Program-made: the position numbers and the translations under genes | Shown here: one piece after another, positions 12,112-25,454 of the stretch | Layout of the letters: every line of letters begins with the position of its first letter | Numbering within the stretch: position 1 is the stretch's first letter | NCBI GenBank assembly: GCA_029961685.1 | Contig: JARWKL010000007.1 | Span: 14,393,013 to 14,457,012 of the forward strand | Length of the DNA: 64,000 nt | DNA from: Aristolochia californica | Taxonomy: Eukaryota > Streptophyta > Magnoliopsida > Piperales > Aristolochiaceae | Reading direction: 5' to 3' | The notes under the pieces: model-generated | Told to the model about the DNA's origin: nothing | Database searches by the model: none | Seen by the model: only the letters and a program-made list of their open reading frames with translations

Positions 12112-14074
12112 TTGTGGTGTGTGAATAAATTTTCTTCTTTTACTTTTTTTATTGTTTTAAACTTTTTCCCTACATCAACTATGAAATTTTCATTTTGCTG
12201 TGATCTATTTGCCTTTTTTGTTTATGGGATGAAGGGAGAGCGAAAAACTCGAAGTTTTGATTTAAGAAAAATGTGTACATCTAAAACGGAAATGCACAAT
12301 GCACATATGTAGAGAGAGATAATTCCAAAGAGTGTCTTTAATTTTGCAATCGTCGGGAAAAATGGGTTGCGGAGGATTTTTAACTGAGTGTTGAATTGCA
12401 ATCCATAAGTCATTTCATACAAAAATATAGCCTATTACGTATGATAAATAATATTACAATCATCTATGATTAATTATGTCAGCTTTTTGCAAATGGGCAA
12501 AACAATGGCATATTTGACTCGGGTAAATATCCCATCGCAAGTTCACTTGAGAATTTAATGAGCGTTTGTTATTCTCTTTAAACGCTTTGCAACCATAGCT
12601 TATTTGCATCTTTAACATGTTTCAAACATGCACATCCATTTTTAAAACATGTGTGGATGAAATCTCTTTCTTGCAAAATTCCAAGCTATTAGGGTTAAAC
12701 TAGTGGAATTTCCCAAAATTGGATAACAAAACTTTTGTGTTCATTTGTGTTGGATGAATAAATTTTCTTTATTTATATTTGTTATTGTTTTAAATTTTTT
12801 CCATACATCAACTATAAAATTTTCATTTTGTTGTAAGCTTTTTTCCATGTTTGTTTTCGGGATGAAGGGAGAGAGAAAACTCAAAGTTTTGATTTAAGAA
12901 AAGAGTGTACATCTAATAAGGAAAAGCACAATGCACAATTGTAGGTGAGAGATAATTCCAAAGTGTGTCTGTAATTTTTAGGGATTGTAAGCTATTTTTG
13001 GTTTTTATATCTCAGGTTTTGCAATCGTCGGGAAAAATTGGTGGCAGAGGATTTTTAACTGAGTGTTGAATTGCAATCCATAAGTCATTTCACACAAAAA
13101 TATAGCCCGTTACACAAGATAAATCACTTTACAATCTTCTATTATTGTTAGATCAAATTTTTGAAAATGGGCAAAATAATGACATGTTGGACACGGGTAA
13201 ATATCCCACCGCACGTTCACTTGAGAATTTAATGAGCGTTGGTTAGTCTCTTTAAAAACTTTGGATCCAAAGGTCATTTGAATCTTTAACATGTTTCAAG
13301 CATGCATATACATTTTTAAAACATGTGTAGAAAAAATCTCCTTCATGTAAAATTCCAAGATTAATAGGGTTGGACTAATGGATTTTCCCAAACTTGGATA
13401 ACAAAACTTTTGTGTTGATTTGTGGCGTGTGAATAGATATTTTTTATTTACATTAGTTATTATTTTGAATATTTTCCACACATCAACTAGAAATTTTTTA
13501 TTTTGTTGTGATCTTTCTTGCCTTTTTTGTTTACGGGATGAAGGGGGAGCAAAAACTCAAAGTTCTGATTTAAGAAAAAAGTGTACATCTAAAATGGAAA
13601 TGCACAATGCAAAAATGTAGAGAGAGATATTTCCGAAGAGTGTCTGTATGTTTTAGGGATCGTATGTACTTTTTTCGTTTTTATATCTAAGGTTTGGCAA
13701 TCGTCGGGAAACGGGGGAGGCGGGCGATTTTTAACTGAGTGTTGGCTTCAAATCCATAAGTCATTTCTTACAAAAATATAGCCTGTTACGCGTGACAAAT
13801 CACTTTACAATCATCTATGATTGTTAGCTCAACGTTTTGAATATGGGCAAAACAACGGCTTGTTTGACTCGGGCAAATATCCCACCGCACGTTCACTTGA
13901 GAATTTAATTAGCGTTTGTTATTCCAAGGTCATTTGAATCTTTAACATGTTTCTGGCATGCATATCCATTTTTAAAACATGTGGAGAAAAAATCTCTTTC
14001 ATGTAAAATTCCAAGATATTAGTTTTGGACTAGTGGAATTTCCCAAACTTGGATAACAAAACTTTTGTGTTCAT
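12112..14074 (+). repeat. A-C-B trimer (12112, 12745, 13420)
   Basis: The A monomer is 633 bp: about 40 bp are missing where AATTTT joins GCAATCG near 12345. The B monomer is 655 bp: about 20 bp (TCTTTAAAAGCTTTGGATCC region) are missing near 13925. The C and B share ACACGGG, TCTTTCTTGCC and GGTTTGGCAATC with the next trimer, showing local duplication. Confidence 0.9.
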
Positions 14075-16754
14075 TTGTGGTGTGTGAATAAATTTTCTTC
14101 ATTTACTTTTTTTATTGTTTTAAACTTTTTCCGTACATCAACTATGAAATTTTCATTTTGCTGTGATCTATTTGCCTTTTTTGATTACGGGATGAAGGGA
14201 GAGCCAAAAACTCAAAGTTTTGATTTAAGAAAAATGTGTACATCTAAAACGGAAATGCACAATGCACATATGTAGAGAGATATAATTCCAACGAGTGTCT
14301 GTAATTTGCAGGGATTTTTAGCACCTTTTCGTTTTTATATGTCAGGTTTTGCAATGGTCGGGAAAAATGGCTTGCGGAGGATTTTTAACTGCGTGTTGAA
14401 TTACAATCCATAAGTCATTTCATACAAAAATATAGCCCATTACGCATGATAAATCACATCACAATCATCTATAATTAATTATATCAGCTTTTTGCAAATG
14501 GGCAAAATAATTGCATGTTTGACTCAGGTAAATATCCCACCGCAAGTTCACTTGCGAATTTAATGAGCGTTTGTTATTCTCTTTAAAAGCTTTGCATCCC
14601 TAGGTCATATTCATCTTTAAGATGTTTCAAACATGCATATCCATTTTTAAAACATGTGTGGATGAAATCTCCTTCTTGCAAAATTCCAAGCTATTAGGGT
14701 TAAACTAGTGGAATTTCCCAAAAGTGGATAACAAAACTTTTGTGTTCATTTGTGTTGGGTGAATAAATTTTCTTTATTTATATTTGTTATTGTTTTAAAT
14801 TTTTTGCATACATCAACTATAAAATTTTCATTTTGTTATAAGCTTTTTGCCTTGTTTGTTTTCGGGAAGAAGGGAAAGCGAAAAGTCAAAGTTTTGATTT
14901 AAGAAAAAAGTGTACATCTAAAATGGAAAAGCACAATGCACAATTGTAGGGAAAGATAATTCCAAAGAGTGTCTGTAATGTTTACGGATTGTAAGCTCTT
15001 TTTGGTTTTTATATCTCAGGATTTGCAATCGTCGAGAAAAATTGGTGGCAGAGGATTTTTAACTGAGTGTTGAATTGCAATCCATAAGTCATTTCACACA
15101 AAAATATAGCCCGTTACGCATGATAAATCACTTTACAATCATCTATGATTGTTAGATCAAATTTTTGAAAATGGGCAAAATAATGACATGTTAGACACGG
15201 GTAAATATCCCACCGCATGTTCACTTGAGAATTTAGTGAGCGTTGGTTATTCTCTTTAAAAGCTTTGGATCCATAGGTCATTTGAATCTTTAACATGTTT
15301 CAAGCATGCATATACATTTTTAAAAACTCCTTCAAGTAAAATTCCAAGCTTAATAGGGTTGGAATAATGGAATTTCCCAAACTTGGATAACAAAAATTTT
15401 GTGTTCAATTGTGGTGTGTGAATAGATATTTTTTATTTACATTAGTTATTATTTTTAATATTTTCCACACATCAACTATAAAATTTTTATTTTGTTGTGA
15501 TCTTTCTTGCCTTTTTTGTTTACGGGATGAAGGGGGAGCGAAACTCAAAGTTCTGATTTATGAAAAAAGTGTACATCTAAAATGGAAATGCACAATGCAC
15601 AAATGTAGAGAGAGATATTTCCGAAGAGCGTCTGTATGTTTTAGGGATCGTATGCACTTTTTTCGTTTTTATATTTAAGGTTTGGCAATCGTCAAGAAAC
15701 GGGGGTGGCGGGCGATTTTTAACTAAGTGTTGACTTCAAATCCATAAGTCATTTCTTACAAAAATATAGCCCGTTATGCATGACAAATCACTTTACAATC
15801 ATCTATGATTGTTAGCTCAACGTTTTGAATATGGGCAAAATAACGGCTTGTTTGACTCGGGCAAATATCCCACCGCACGTTCACTTGAGAATTTAATGAG
15901 CGTTTTTTATTCTCTTTAAAAGCTTTGGATCCATAGGTCATTTGAATATTTAACATGTTTCAAGCATGCATATCCATTTTTAAAATATGTGTAGAAAAAA
16001 TCTCCTTCATGTAAAATTCCAAGCTTAATAGGGTTGGACTAATGGAATTTCCCAAACTTGGATAACAAAACTTTTGTGTTCATTTGTGTTGGGTGATTAA
16101 ATTTTTTTATTTATATTTGTTATTTTTTTAAAATTTTTCCATACAACAACTATAAAATTTTAATTTTTATGTAAGCTTTTTGCCTTGTTTGTTTTCAGGA
16201 TGAAGGGATAGCGAATAGTCAAAGTTTTTATTTAAGAAAAAAGTGTACATCTAAAATGGAAAAGCACAATGCACAATTGTAGGGAGAGATATTTCCAAAG
16301 AGTGTTTGTATGTTTTAGGGATCGTATGCACTCTTTCGTTTTTATATCTAAGGTTTTGCAATCCTCGGGAAACGGGGGAGGCAGGCGATTTTTAACTGAG
16401 TGTTCACTTAAAATCCATAAGTCATTTCTTACAAAAATATAGCCCGTTACGCATGACAAATCACTTTACAATCATTTATGATTGTTAGCTCAACTTTTTG
16501 AATTTGGGCAAAATAATGGCTTGTTTGACTCGGGCAAATATCCCACCGTACGTTCACTTGAGAATTTAATGAGCTTTTGTTATTCTCTTTAAAAGCTTCA
16601 GATCCATATGTCATTTGAATCTTTAACATGTTCTAGAATGCATATCCATTTTTAAAATATGTGTAGAAAAAATCTCCTTCATGTAAAATTCCAAGAAATT
16701 AGTTTTGGACTAGTGGAATTTCCCAAACTTGGATAACATAACTTTTGTGTTCAT
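14075..16754 (+). repeat. Tetramer A-C-B-C/B (14075, 14750, 15409, 16084)
   Basis: The C monomer is 659 bp with about 15 bp missing near 15325 (CATGTGTAGAAAAAAT). The B at 15409 has a C-type end (TTTCAAGCATGC, then a B leader) yet is followed by a C head at 16084. That monomer is a C/B chimera with the same switch after CAATTGTAGGGA as the one at 8568. Confidence 0.88.
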
Positions 16755-18776
16755 TTGTGGTGTGTGAATAAATTTTCTTCATTTACTTTTTTCATTGTTT
16801 ACAACTTTTTCCATACATCAACTATGAAATTTTCATTTTGCTGTGATCTATTTGCCTTTTTTGTTTACGGGGGATGGGAGAGCCAAAAACTCGAAGTTTT
16901 GATTTAAGAAAAATGTGTACATTTAAAACGGAAATCCACAATGCACATATGTAGAGAGAGATAATTCCAAAGAGTGTCTGTAATTTTTAGGGATTGTAAG
17001 CACCTTTTCATTTTTATATCTCTGGTTTTGCAATCGTCGGGAAAAATGGGTTGCGGAGGATTTTTAACTGAGTGTTGAATTGCAATGCATAAGTCATTTG
17101 ACCAAAAATATAGCCCGTTACGCATGACCAATCACATTACAATTATCTATGATTAATTATGTCAGCTTTTTTCAAATGGGCAAAATAATGGCATGTTTGA
17201 CTCGGGTAAATATCCCACCGCAAATTCACTTGAGAATTTAATGAGCGTTTGTTATTCTCTTTAAAAGCTTTGGATCCATAGCTCATTTGCATCTTTAACA
17301 TGTTTCAAACATGCATATCCATTTTTAAAACATGTGTGGAGAGAATCTCTTTCTTGCAAAATTCCAAGCTATTAGGGTTAAACTAGTGGAGTTTCCCAAA
17401 ATTGGATAACAAAATTTTGTGTTCATTTGTATTGGGTGAATAAATTTTCTTTATTTATATTTGTTATTTTTTAAAATTTTTTACATACATCAACTATAAA
17501 ATTTTCATTTTGTTGTAAGCTTTTTGACTTGTTTGTTTTCGGGATGAAGGGAGAGCGAAAAGTCAAAGTTTTGATTTAAGAAAAAAGTGTACATCTAAAA
17601 TGGAAAAGCACAATGCACAACTGTAAGGAGAGATAATTCCAAAGAGTGTCTTTAATTTTTAGGGATCGTAAGCTCTTTTTTGTTTTTATATATCAGGTTT
17701 TGCAATCATTGGGAAAAATTGGTAGCAGAAGATTTTTAACTGAGTGTTAAATTGCAATCCATAAATCATTTCATAATAAAATATAGCCCGTTCTGCATGA
17801 TAAATCACTTTACAATCATCTATGATTGTTAGATCAATTTTTTGAAAATGGGCAAAATAATGACATGTTAGACTCGGGTAAATATCCCACCGCACGTTCA
17901 CTTGAGAATTTAAATAGCGTTTGTTATTCTCTTTAAAATATTTGGATCCATAGGTCAATTGAATCTTTAACATGTTTCAAGCATGCATATCCATTTTTAA
18001 AACCTGTGTAGAAAAAATCTTCTTCATGTAAAATTCCAAGCTTAATAGGGTTGGAGTAAAGGAATTTCCCAAACTTGGATAACAAAACTTTTGTGTTCAT
18101 TTGTCGTGTGTGAATAGATATTTTTTATTTACATTAGTTATTATTTTAAATATTTTCCACTCATCAACTATAAAATTTTTATTTTGTTGTGATCTATTTT
18201 ACCTTTTTTGTTTATGGGATGAAGGAGGGAGCGAAAACTCAAAGTTCTGATTTAAGAAAAAAGTGTACATCTAAAATAGAAATGCACAATGCACAAATGT
18301 ACTGAGAGATATTTCCAATGAGTGTCTGTATGTCTTAGGGATCGTATGCACTTTTTTCGTTTTTATATCTAAGATTTTGCAATCCTCGGGAAACGGGGGA
18401 GGCAGGTGATTTTTAACTGAGTGTTGACTTCAATTCCATAAGTCAATTCTTACAAAAATATAGCCCGTTACGCATGACAAATCACTTTACAATCATCTAT
18501 GATTGTTAGCTCAACTTTTTGAATATGGGCAAAATAATGGCTTGTTTGACTCGGTCAAATATCCCACCGCAAGTTCACTTGAGAATTTAATGAGCGTTTT
18601 TTATTATCTTTAAAAGCTTTGGATCCATAGGTCATTTGAATCTTTAACATGTTTCTGCCATGCATATCCATTTTTAAAACATGTGTAGAAAAAGTCTTCT
18701 TCAGGTAAAATTCCAAGATATTAGTTTTGGACTAGTGGAATTTCCCAAACTTGGATATCAAAACATTTGTGTTCAT
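16755..18776 (+). repeat. A-C-B trimer (16755, 17427, 18101)
   Basis: Normal order with spacings 672, 674 and 676 bp. The B monomer carries CAATCCTCGGG and GGGGGAGGCAGG in its G-rich box, variants also seen in the C/B chimeras at 8568 and 16084. Confidence 0.93.
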
Positions 18777-20798
18777 TTGTGGTGTGTGAATAAATTTTCT
18801 TCATTTAATTTTTTTATTGTTTTAAACTTTTTCCGTACATCAACTATGAAATTTTCATTTTGCTGTGATCTATTTGCATTTTTTGTTTACGGGATGAAGG
18901 GAGAGCGAAAAACTCGAAGTTTTGATTTAAGAAAAATTGTACATCTAAAACGGAAATGCACAATGCACATATGTAGAGAGATATAATTCCAAAGAGTCTC
19001 TGTAATTTTTAGGAATTGTAAGCACCTTTTCGTTTTTATATCTCTGGTTTTGCAATCGTCGGGAAAAATGGGTTGCAGAGGATTTTTAATTGAGTGTTGA
19101 ATTGCAATCCATAAGTCATTTCATAAAAAAATATAGCCCGTTAAGCATGATAAATCACATTACAATCATCTATGATTAATTATGTCACCATTTTGCAAAT
19201 GGGCAAAATAATGGCATGTTTGACTCGGGTAAATATCCCAACGCAAGTTCACATGAGAATTTATTGAGCGTTTGTTATTCTCTTTAAAAGCTTTGCATCT
19301 ATAGCTCATTTGTGTCTTTAACATGTTTCAAACATCCATATCCATTTATAAAACATGTGTAGACGAAATCTCTTTCTTGCAAAATTCCAAGCTATCAGGG
19401 TTAAATTAGTGAAATTTCCAAAAATTGGATAAAAAAACTTTTGCGTTCATTTGTGTTGGGTGAATAAATTTTCTTTATTTATATTCTTTATTGTTTTAAA
19501 TTTTTTCCATACATCAACTATAAAATTTTCATTTTGTTGAAAGTTTTTGCCTTGTTTGTTTTCGGGATGACGGGAGAGCGAAAAGTCAAAGTTTTGTTTT
19601 AAGAAAAAAATGTACATCTAAAATGGAAAATCACAATGCACAATTGTAGGGAGAGATAATTCCAAAGAGTGTCTGTAATTTTTAGGGATTGTAAGCTCTT
19701 TTTAGTTTTTATATCTCAGGTTTTGCAATCGTCGGAAAAAAATGGTGGCTGAGGATTTTTAACTGAGTGTTGAATTGCAATCCATGAGTCATTTCATACA
19801 AAAATATAGCCCGTTACGCATGATAAATCACTTACAATCATGTATGATTGTTAGATCAAATTTTTGAAAATGGGCAAAATAATGACTTGCTAGACTCGGG
19901 TAAATATCCCAACGCACGTTCACTTGAGAATTTAATGAGTGTTTGTTATTATCTTTAAAAGCTTTGGATCCATGGGTCATTTGAATCTTTAACATGTTTC
20001 AAGCTTGCATATCCATTTTTAAAACATGTGTAGAAAAAATCTCCTTCATGTAAAATTCCAAGCTTAATAGGGTTGGACTAATAGAATTTCCCAAAATTGG
20101 ATAACAAAACTTTTTTTTTCATTTGTCGTGTGGTAATAGATATTTGTTATTAACATTAGTTATTATTTTAAATATTTTCCACACATCAACTATAAAAATT
20201 TTCTTTTGTTGTGAACTTTTTTGCCTTTTTTGTTTACTGGATGAAGGGGGGAGCGAAAACTCAAAGTTCTGATTTAAGAAAAAAGTGTACATCTAAAATG
20301 GAAATGCACAATGCACAAATATAGAGAGAGATATTTCCAAAGAGTGTCTGTATGTTTTAGGTATCGTATGCACTTTTTTCGTTTTCATATCTAAGGTTTT
20401 GCAATCGTCGGGAAATGGGGGAGGCGGGCAATTTTTAACTGAGTGTTGACTTCGAATCCATCAGTCAATTCTTACAAAAATTAAGCCCGTTACACATGAC
20501 AAATCACTTTACAATCATCTATGATTGTTAGCTCAACTTTTTGAATATGGGGAAAATAATGGCTTGTTTGACTCCGGCAAATATCCCACCGCAAGTTCAC
20601 TTGAGAATTTAATGAGCGTTTGTTATTATCTTTAAAAGCTTTGGATCCATAGGTCATTTGAATCTTTAACATGTTTCTGGCATGCATATCCATTTTTAAA
20701 ACATGAGTAGAAAAAATCTCCTTCATGTAAAATTCCAAGATATTAGTTTTGGACTAGTGGAATTTCCCAAACTTGGATAACAAAACTTTTGTGTTCAT
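18777..20798 (+). repeat. A-C-B trimer (18777, 19451, 20123)
   Basis: Normal order. The A tail variants TCTATAGCTCATTTG and CCATTTATAAAACATG recur in the next A (20799), so this trimer and the following one are recent relatives about 2.02 kb apart. Confidence 0.93.
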
Positions 20799-23700
20799 TT
20801 GTGGTGTGTGAATAAATTTTCTTCATTTAATTTTTTTATTGTTTTAAACTTTTTCCGTACATCAACTATGAAATTTTCATTTTGCTGTGACCTATTTGCC
20901 TTTTTTGTTTACGGGATGATGGGAGAGCCAAAAACTCGAAGTTTTGATTTAAGAAAAATGGGTACATCTAAAACAGAAATGCACAATGCACATATGTAGA
21001 GAGAGATAATTCCAAAGAGTGTCTGTAATTTTTAGGAATCGTAAGCACCTTTTCGTATTTATATCTCAGGTTTTGCAATCGTCGGAAAAAATGGGTTGCA
21101 GAGGATTTTTAACTGAGAGTTGAATTGCAATCCATAAGTCATTTCATACAAAAATATAGCCCGTGGCGCATGATAAATCACATTACAATCATCTATGATT
21201 AATTATGTCAGCTTTTTGCAAATGGGCAAAATAATGGCATGTTTGACTCGGGTAAATATCCCACCGCAAGTTCACTTCAGAATTTAATGAGCGTTTGTTA
21301 TTCTCTTTAAAATCTTTGCATCTATAGCTCATTTGCGTCTTTAACATGTTTCAATCATCCATATCCATTTATAAAACATGTGTGGACTAAATCTCTTTCT
21401 TGCAAAATTCCAAGCTATTAGGGTTAAACTAGTGGAATTTCCCAAAATTGGATAACAAAACTTTTCTGTTCATTTGTGTTGGGTGAATAAATTTTCTTTA
21501 TTTATATTCTTTATTGTTTTAAATTTTTTCCATACATCAACTATAAAATTTTCATTTTGTTGTAAGCTTTTTGCCTCGTTTGTTTTCGGGATCAAGGGAG
21601 AGCGAAAAGTCAAAGTTTTTATTTAAGAAAAAAGTGTACATCTAAAATGGAAAAGCACAATGCACAAATATAGGGAGAGATAATTCCAAAGAGTGTCTGT
21701 AATTTTTAGGGATTGTAAGCTCTTTTTACTTTTTATATCTCAGGTTTTGCAATCGTCGGGAAAAATTGGTGGCAGAGGATTTTTAACTGAGTGTTTAATT
21801 GCAATCCATGAGTCATTTCATACAAAAATATAGCCCGTCACACATGATAAATCACTTTACAATCATGTATGATTGTTAGATCAATTTTTTTTAAAATGGG
21901 CAAAATAATGACTTGTTAGACTCGGGTAAATATCCCACCGCACGTTCACTTGAGAATTTAATGAGCGTTTGTTATTCTCTTTAAAAGCTTTGGATACATG
22001 GGTCATTTGAATCTTTAACATGTTTCAAGCTTGCATATCCATTTTTAAAACATGTGTAGAAAAATTGTCCTTCATCTAAAATTCCAAGCTTAATAGGGTT
22101 GGACAAATTGAATTTCCCAAACTTGGATAAAAAAAATTTTGTGTTCATTTGTGGTGTGTTAATAGATATTTTTTATTTACATTAGTTATTATTTTAAATA
22201 TTTTCCACACATCAACTATAAAATTTTTCTTTCGTTGTGATCTTTTTTGCCTTTTTTGTTTACAGGATGAAGGGGGAGTGAAAACTCAAAGTTCTAATTT
22301 AAGAAAAAAGTGTACATCTAAAATGGAAATGCATAATGTACAAATGTAGAGAGAGATATTTCCACAGAGTGTTTGTATGTTTTAGGGATCGTATGCACTT
22401 TTTTCGTTTTTATATCTAAGTTTTTGCAATCGTCGGGAAAGAGGGGAGGCGGGCGATTTTTAACTGAGTGTTGACTTCAAATCCATAAGTCATTGCTTAC
22501 AAAAATATGGCCCGTTACGCATGACAAATTACTTTACAATCATCTATGATTGTTAGCTCAACTTTTTGAATATGGGCAAAATAATGGCATGTTTGACTCG
22601 GGTAAATATCCCACCGCAACTTCACTTGAGAATTTAATGAGCGTTTGTTATTCTCTTTAAAAGCTTTGCATCCATAGCTCACTTGCGTCTTTAACATGTT
22701 TCAAGCGTGCATATCCATTTTTAAAACATGTGTGGAAAAAATCTCGTTCATGTAAAATTCCAAGCTTAATAGGGTTGGACTAATGGAATTTCCCAAGCAT
22801 GGATAACAAAACTTTTGTGTTCATTTGTGCTGTGTGAATATATATTTTTTATTTATATTAGTTATTATTTTAAATATTTTCCACACATAACCTATAATAT
22901 TTTTATTTTGTTGTGATCTTTTTTGCCTTTTTTGTTGATGGGATGAAGGGGGAGCGAAAACTCAAAGTTCTGATTTAAGAAAAAAGTGTACATCTAAAAG
23001 GGAAATGCACAATGCACAAATGTAGAGAGAGATATTTCCAAAGAGTGTCTGTATGTTTTGCGATCGTCTGGAAAAATGGGTTGCGGAGGATTTTTAACTA
23101 AGTGTTGAATTACAATCCGTAAGTCATTTCATACAAAAATATATCCCGTTACGTATGATAAATCACATTACAATCATCTATGATTAATTATGTCAGCTTT
23201 TTCAAAATGGGCAAAATAATGGCATGTATGACTCGGGTAAATATCCCACCGCACGTTCACTTGAGAATTTAATGAGCATTTGTTATTCTCTTTAAAAGCT
23301 TTGGATATATAGCTCATTTGAATCTTTAACATGTTTCAAGCATGCATATCCATTTTTAAAACATGTGTAGAACAAATCTCCTTCCTGTAAAATTCCAAGC
23401 TTAATAGGGTTGGACAAATGGAATCTCCCAAACTTGGATAACAAAACTTTTTTGTTCATTCGTGGTGTGTGAATAGATATTTTTTATTTACATTAGTTAT
23501 TATTTTAAATATTTTCCACACATCAACAATAAAATTTTTATTTTGTTGTGATATTTTTTACCTTTTTTGTTTACAGGATGAAAGGGCAACGAAAACTCAG
23601 AGTTCTGATTGAAGAAAAAAGTGTACATGTAAAATGGAAATGCACAATGCACAAATGTAGAGAGAGATATTTCCAAAGAGTGTCTGTATGTTTTAAGGAT

Positions 23701-24134
23701 CGTATACACTTTTTTCTTTTTTATATCTAAGGTTTTGCAATCGTCGAGACACGGGGGAGGCGGGTGATTTTTAACTGAGTGTTGACTTCAAAGCCAAAAG
23801 TCATTTCTTACAAAAATATAGCCCGTTACGCATGACAAATAACTTTACAATCATCTATGATTGTTAGCTGAACTTTTTGAATATGGGCAAAATAATGGCT
23901 TGTTTGACTTGGGCAAATATCCCACCGCACGTTCACTTGAGAATTTAATATGCGTTTGTTATTCTCTTTAAAAGCTTTGGATCCATAGGTCATTTGAATC
24001 ATTAACATGTTTCTGGCATGCATATCCATTTTTTAAACAAGTGTAGAAAAAATCTCCTTCATGTGAAACTCCAAGATATTTGTTACGGACTAGTGGAATT
24101 TCCCAAACTTGGATAACAAAACTTTTGTGTTCAT
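20799..24134 (+). repeat. Pentamer A-C-B-B-B (20799, 21474, 22149, 22825, 23460)
   Basis: After a normal A-C, three B heads follow in a row. The B at 22149 changes to an A-like tail (GGCATGTTTGACTCGGGTAA, TTTGCATCCATAGC) and then to a C-like end, so the next head is B. The B at 22825 loses about 39 bp where GTATGTTTT joins GCGATCG (near 23060) and continues as A (ATGGGTTGCGGAGG), then ends C-like. The third B is normal. Confidence 0.87.
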
Positions 24135-25454
24135 TTGTGGTGTGTGAATAAATTTTCTTCATTTACTTTTTTTATTGTTTTAAAATTTTTCCGTACATCA
24201 ACTATGAAATTTTCATTTTGCTGAGACTTATTTGTTTTTTTTGTTTACGTGATGAAGGGAGAGCGAAAAACTCGAAGTTTTGATTTTAGAAAAATGTGTA
24301 CATCTAAAACGGAAATGCACAACGCACATATGTAGAGAGAGGAAATTCCGAAGAATGTCTGTAATTTTTAGGGATTGTAAGCACCTTTTCGTTCTTAGAT
24401 CTCAGGTTTTGCAATCGTTGGGAAAAATGGGTTGCGGAGGAATTTTAACTGAGTGTTGAATTGCAATCCATATGTCATTTCATACAAAAATATTGCCCGT
24501 TGCGCATCATAAATCACATTACAATCATCTATGATTAATTATGTCAGCATTTTGCAAATGGGCAAAATATTGGCATGTTTGACTCAGGTAAATATCCCAC
24601 AGCAAGTTCACTTGAGAATTTAATGAGCGTTTGTTATTCTCTTTGAAAGCTTTGCATCCATAACTCATTTGCATCTTTAACATGTTTCAAGCATGCATAT
24701 CCTTCATGTAAAATTCCAAGCTTAATAGGGTTGGACTAATGGAATTTCTCAAACTAGGATAACAAAACTTTTGTGTTCATTTGTGGTGTGTGAATAGATA
24801 TTTTTTATTTACATCAGTTATTATTTTAAATATTTTCCACACATCAACTATAAAATTTTTATTTTGTTGTGATCTTTTTTGCCTTTTTTGTTTACGGGAT
24901 GAAGGGGGAGTGAAAAATCAAAGTTCTGATTTAAGAAAAAAGTGTACATCTAAAATGGAAATACACGTTGGACAAATGTAGAGAGAGATATTCCCAAAGA
25001 GTGCCTGTATGTTTTAGGGATCATATGCACTCTTTCATTTTTATATGTAAGGTTTTGCAATCGTCGGAAAATGGGGGAGGGGGGCGTTTTTTAATTGAGT
25101 GTTGACTTCAAATCCCTAAGTCATTTCTTACAAAAATATAGCCCATAACGCATGACAAATCACTTTACAATCATCTATGATTGTTAGATCAACTTTTGGA
25201 AAATGGGCAAAATAATGGCTTGTTTGACTCGGGCAAATATCCCACCGCACGTTCACTTGAGAATTTAAGGAGCATTTTTTATTCTCTTTAAAAGCTTTGG
25301 ATCGATAGGTCATTTGAATCTTTAACATGTTTCAGGCATGCATATCCATTTTTAAAACATGTGTAGAAAAAATCTCCTTCATGTAAAATTCCAAGATATT
25401 AGTTTTGGACTAGTGGAATTTCCCAAACTTGGATAACAAAATTTTTGTGTTCAT
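24135..25454 (+). repeat. A-B dimer, independent origin (24135, 24781)
   Basis: The A monomer keeps the A tail (TTAATTATGTCAGC, TTTGCATCCATAACTC) almost to its end, then switches at TTTCAAGCATGC to the C-type end. About 28 bp are missing where CATATCC joins TTCATG near 24704. It therefore leads to B and skips C. Its breakpoint differs from that of the A-B dimers farther right. Confidence 0.88.

Noticed and set aside
21543..21550. TATA-like CTATAAAA in C and B heads as a promoter
   Set aside because: It is expected by chance in such AT-rich DNA, and nothing downstream looks like a transcript start. In A it reads CTATGAAA.
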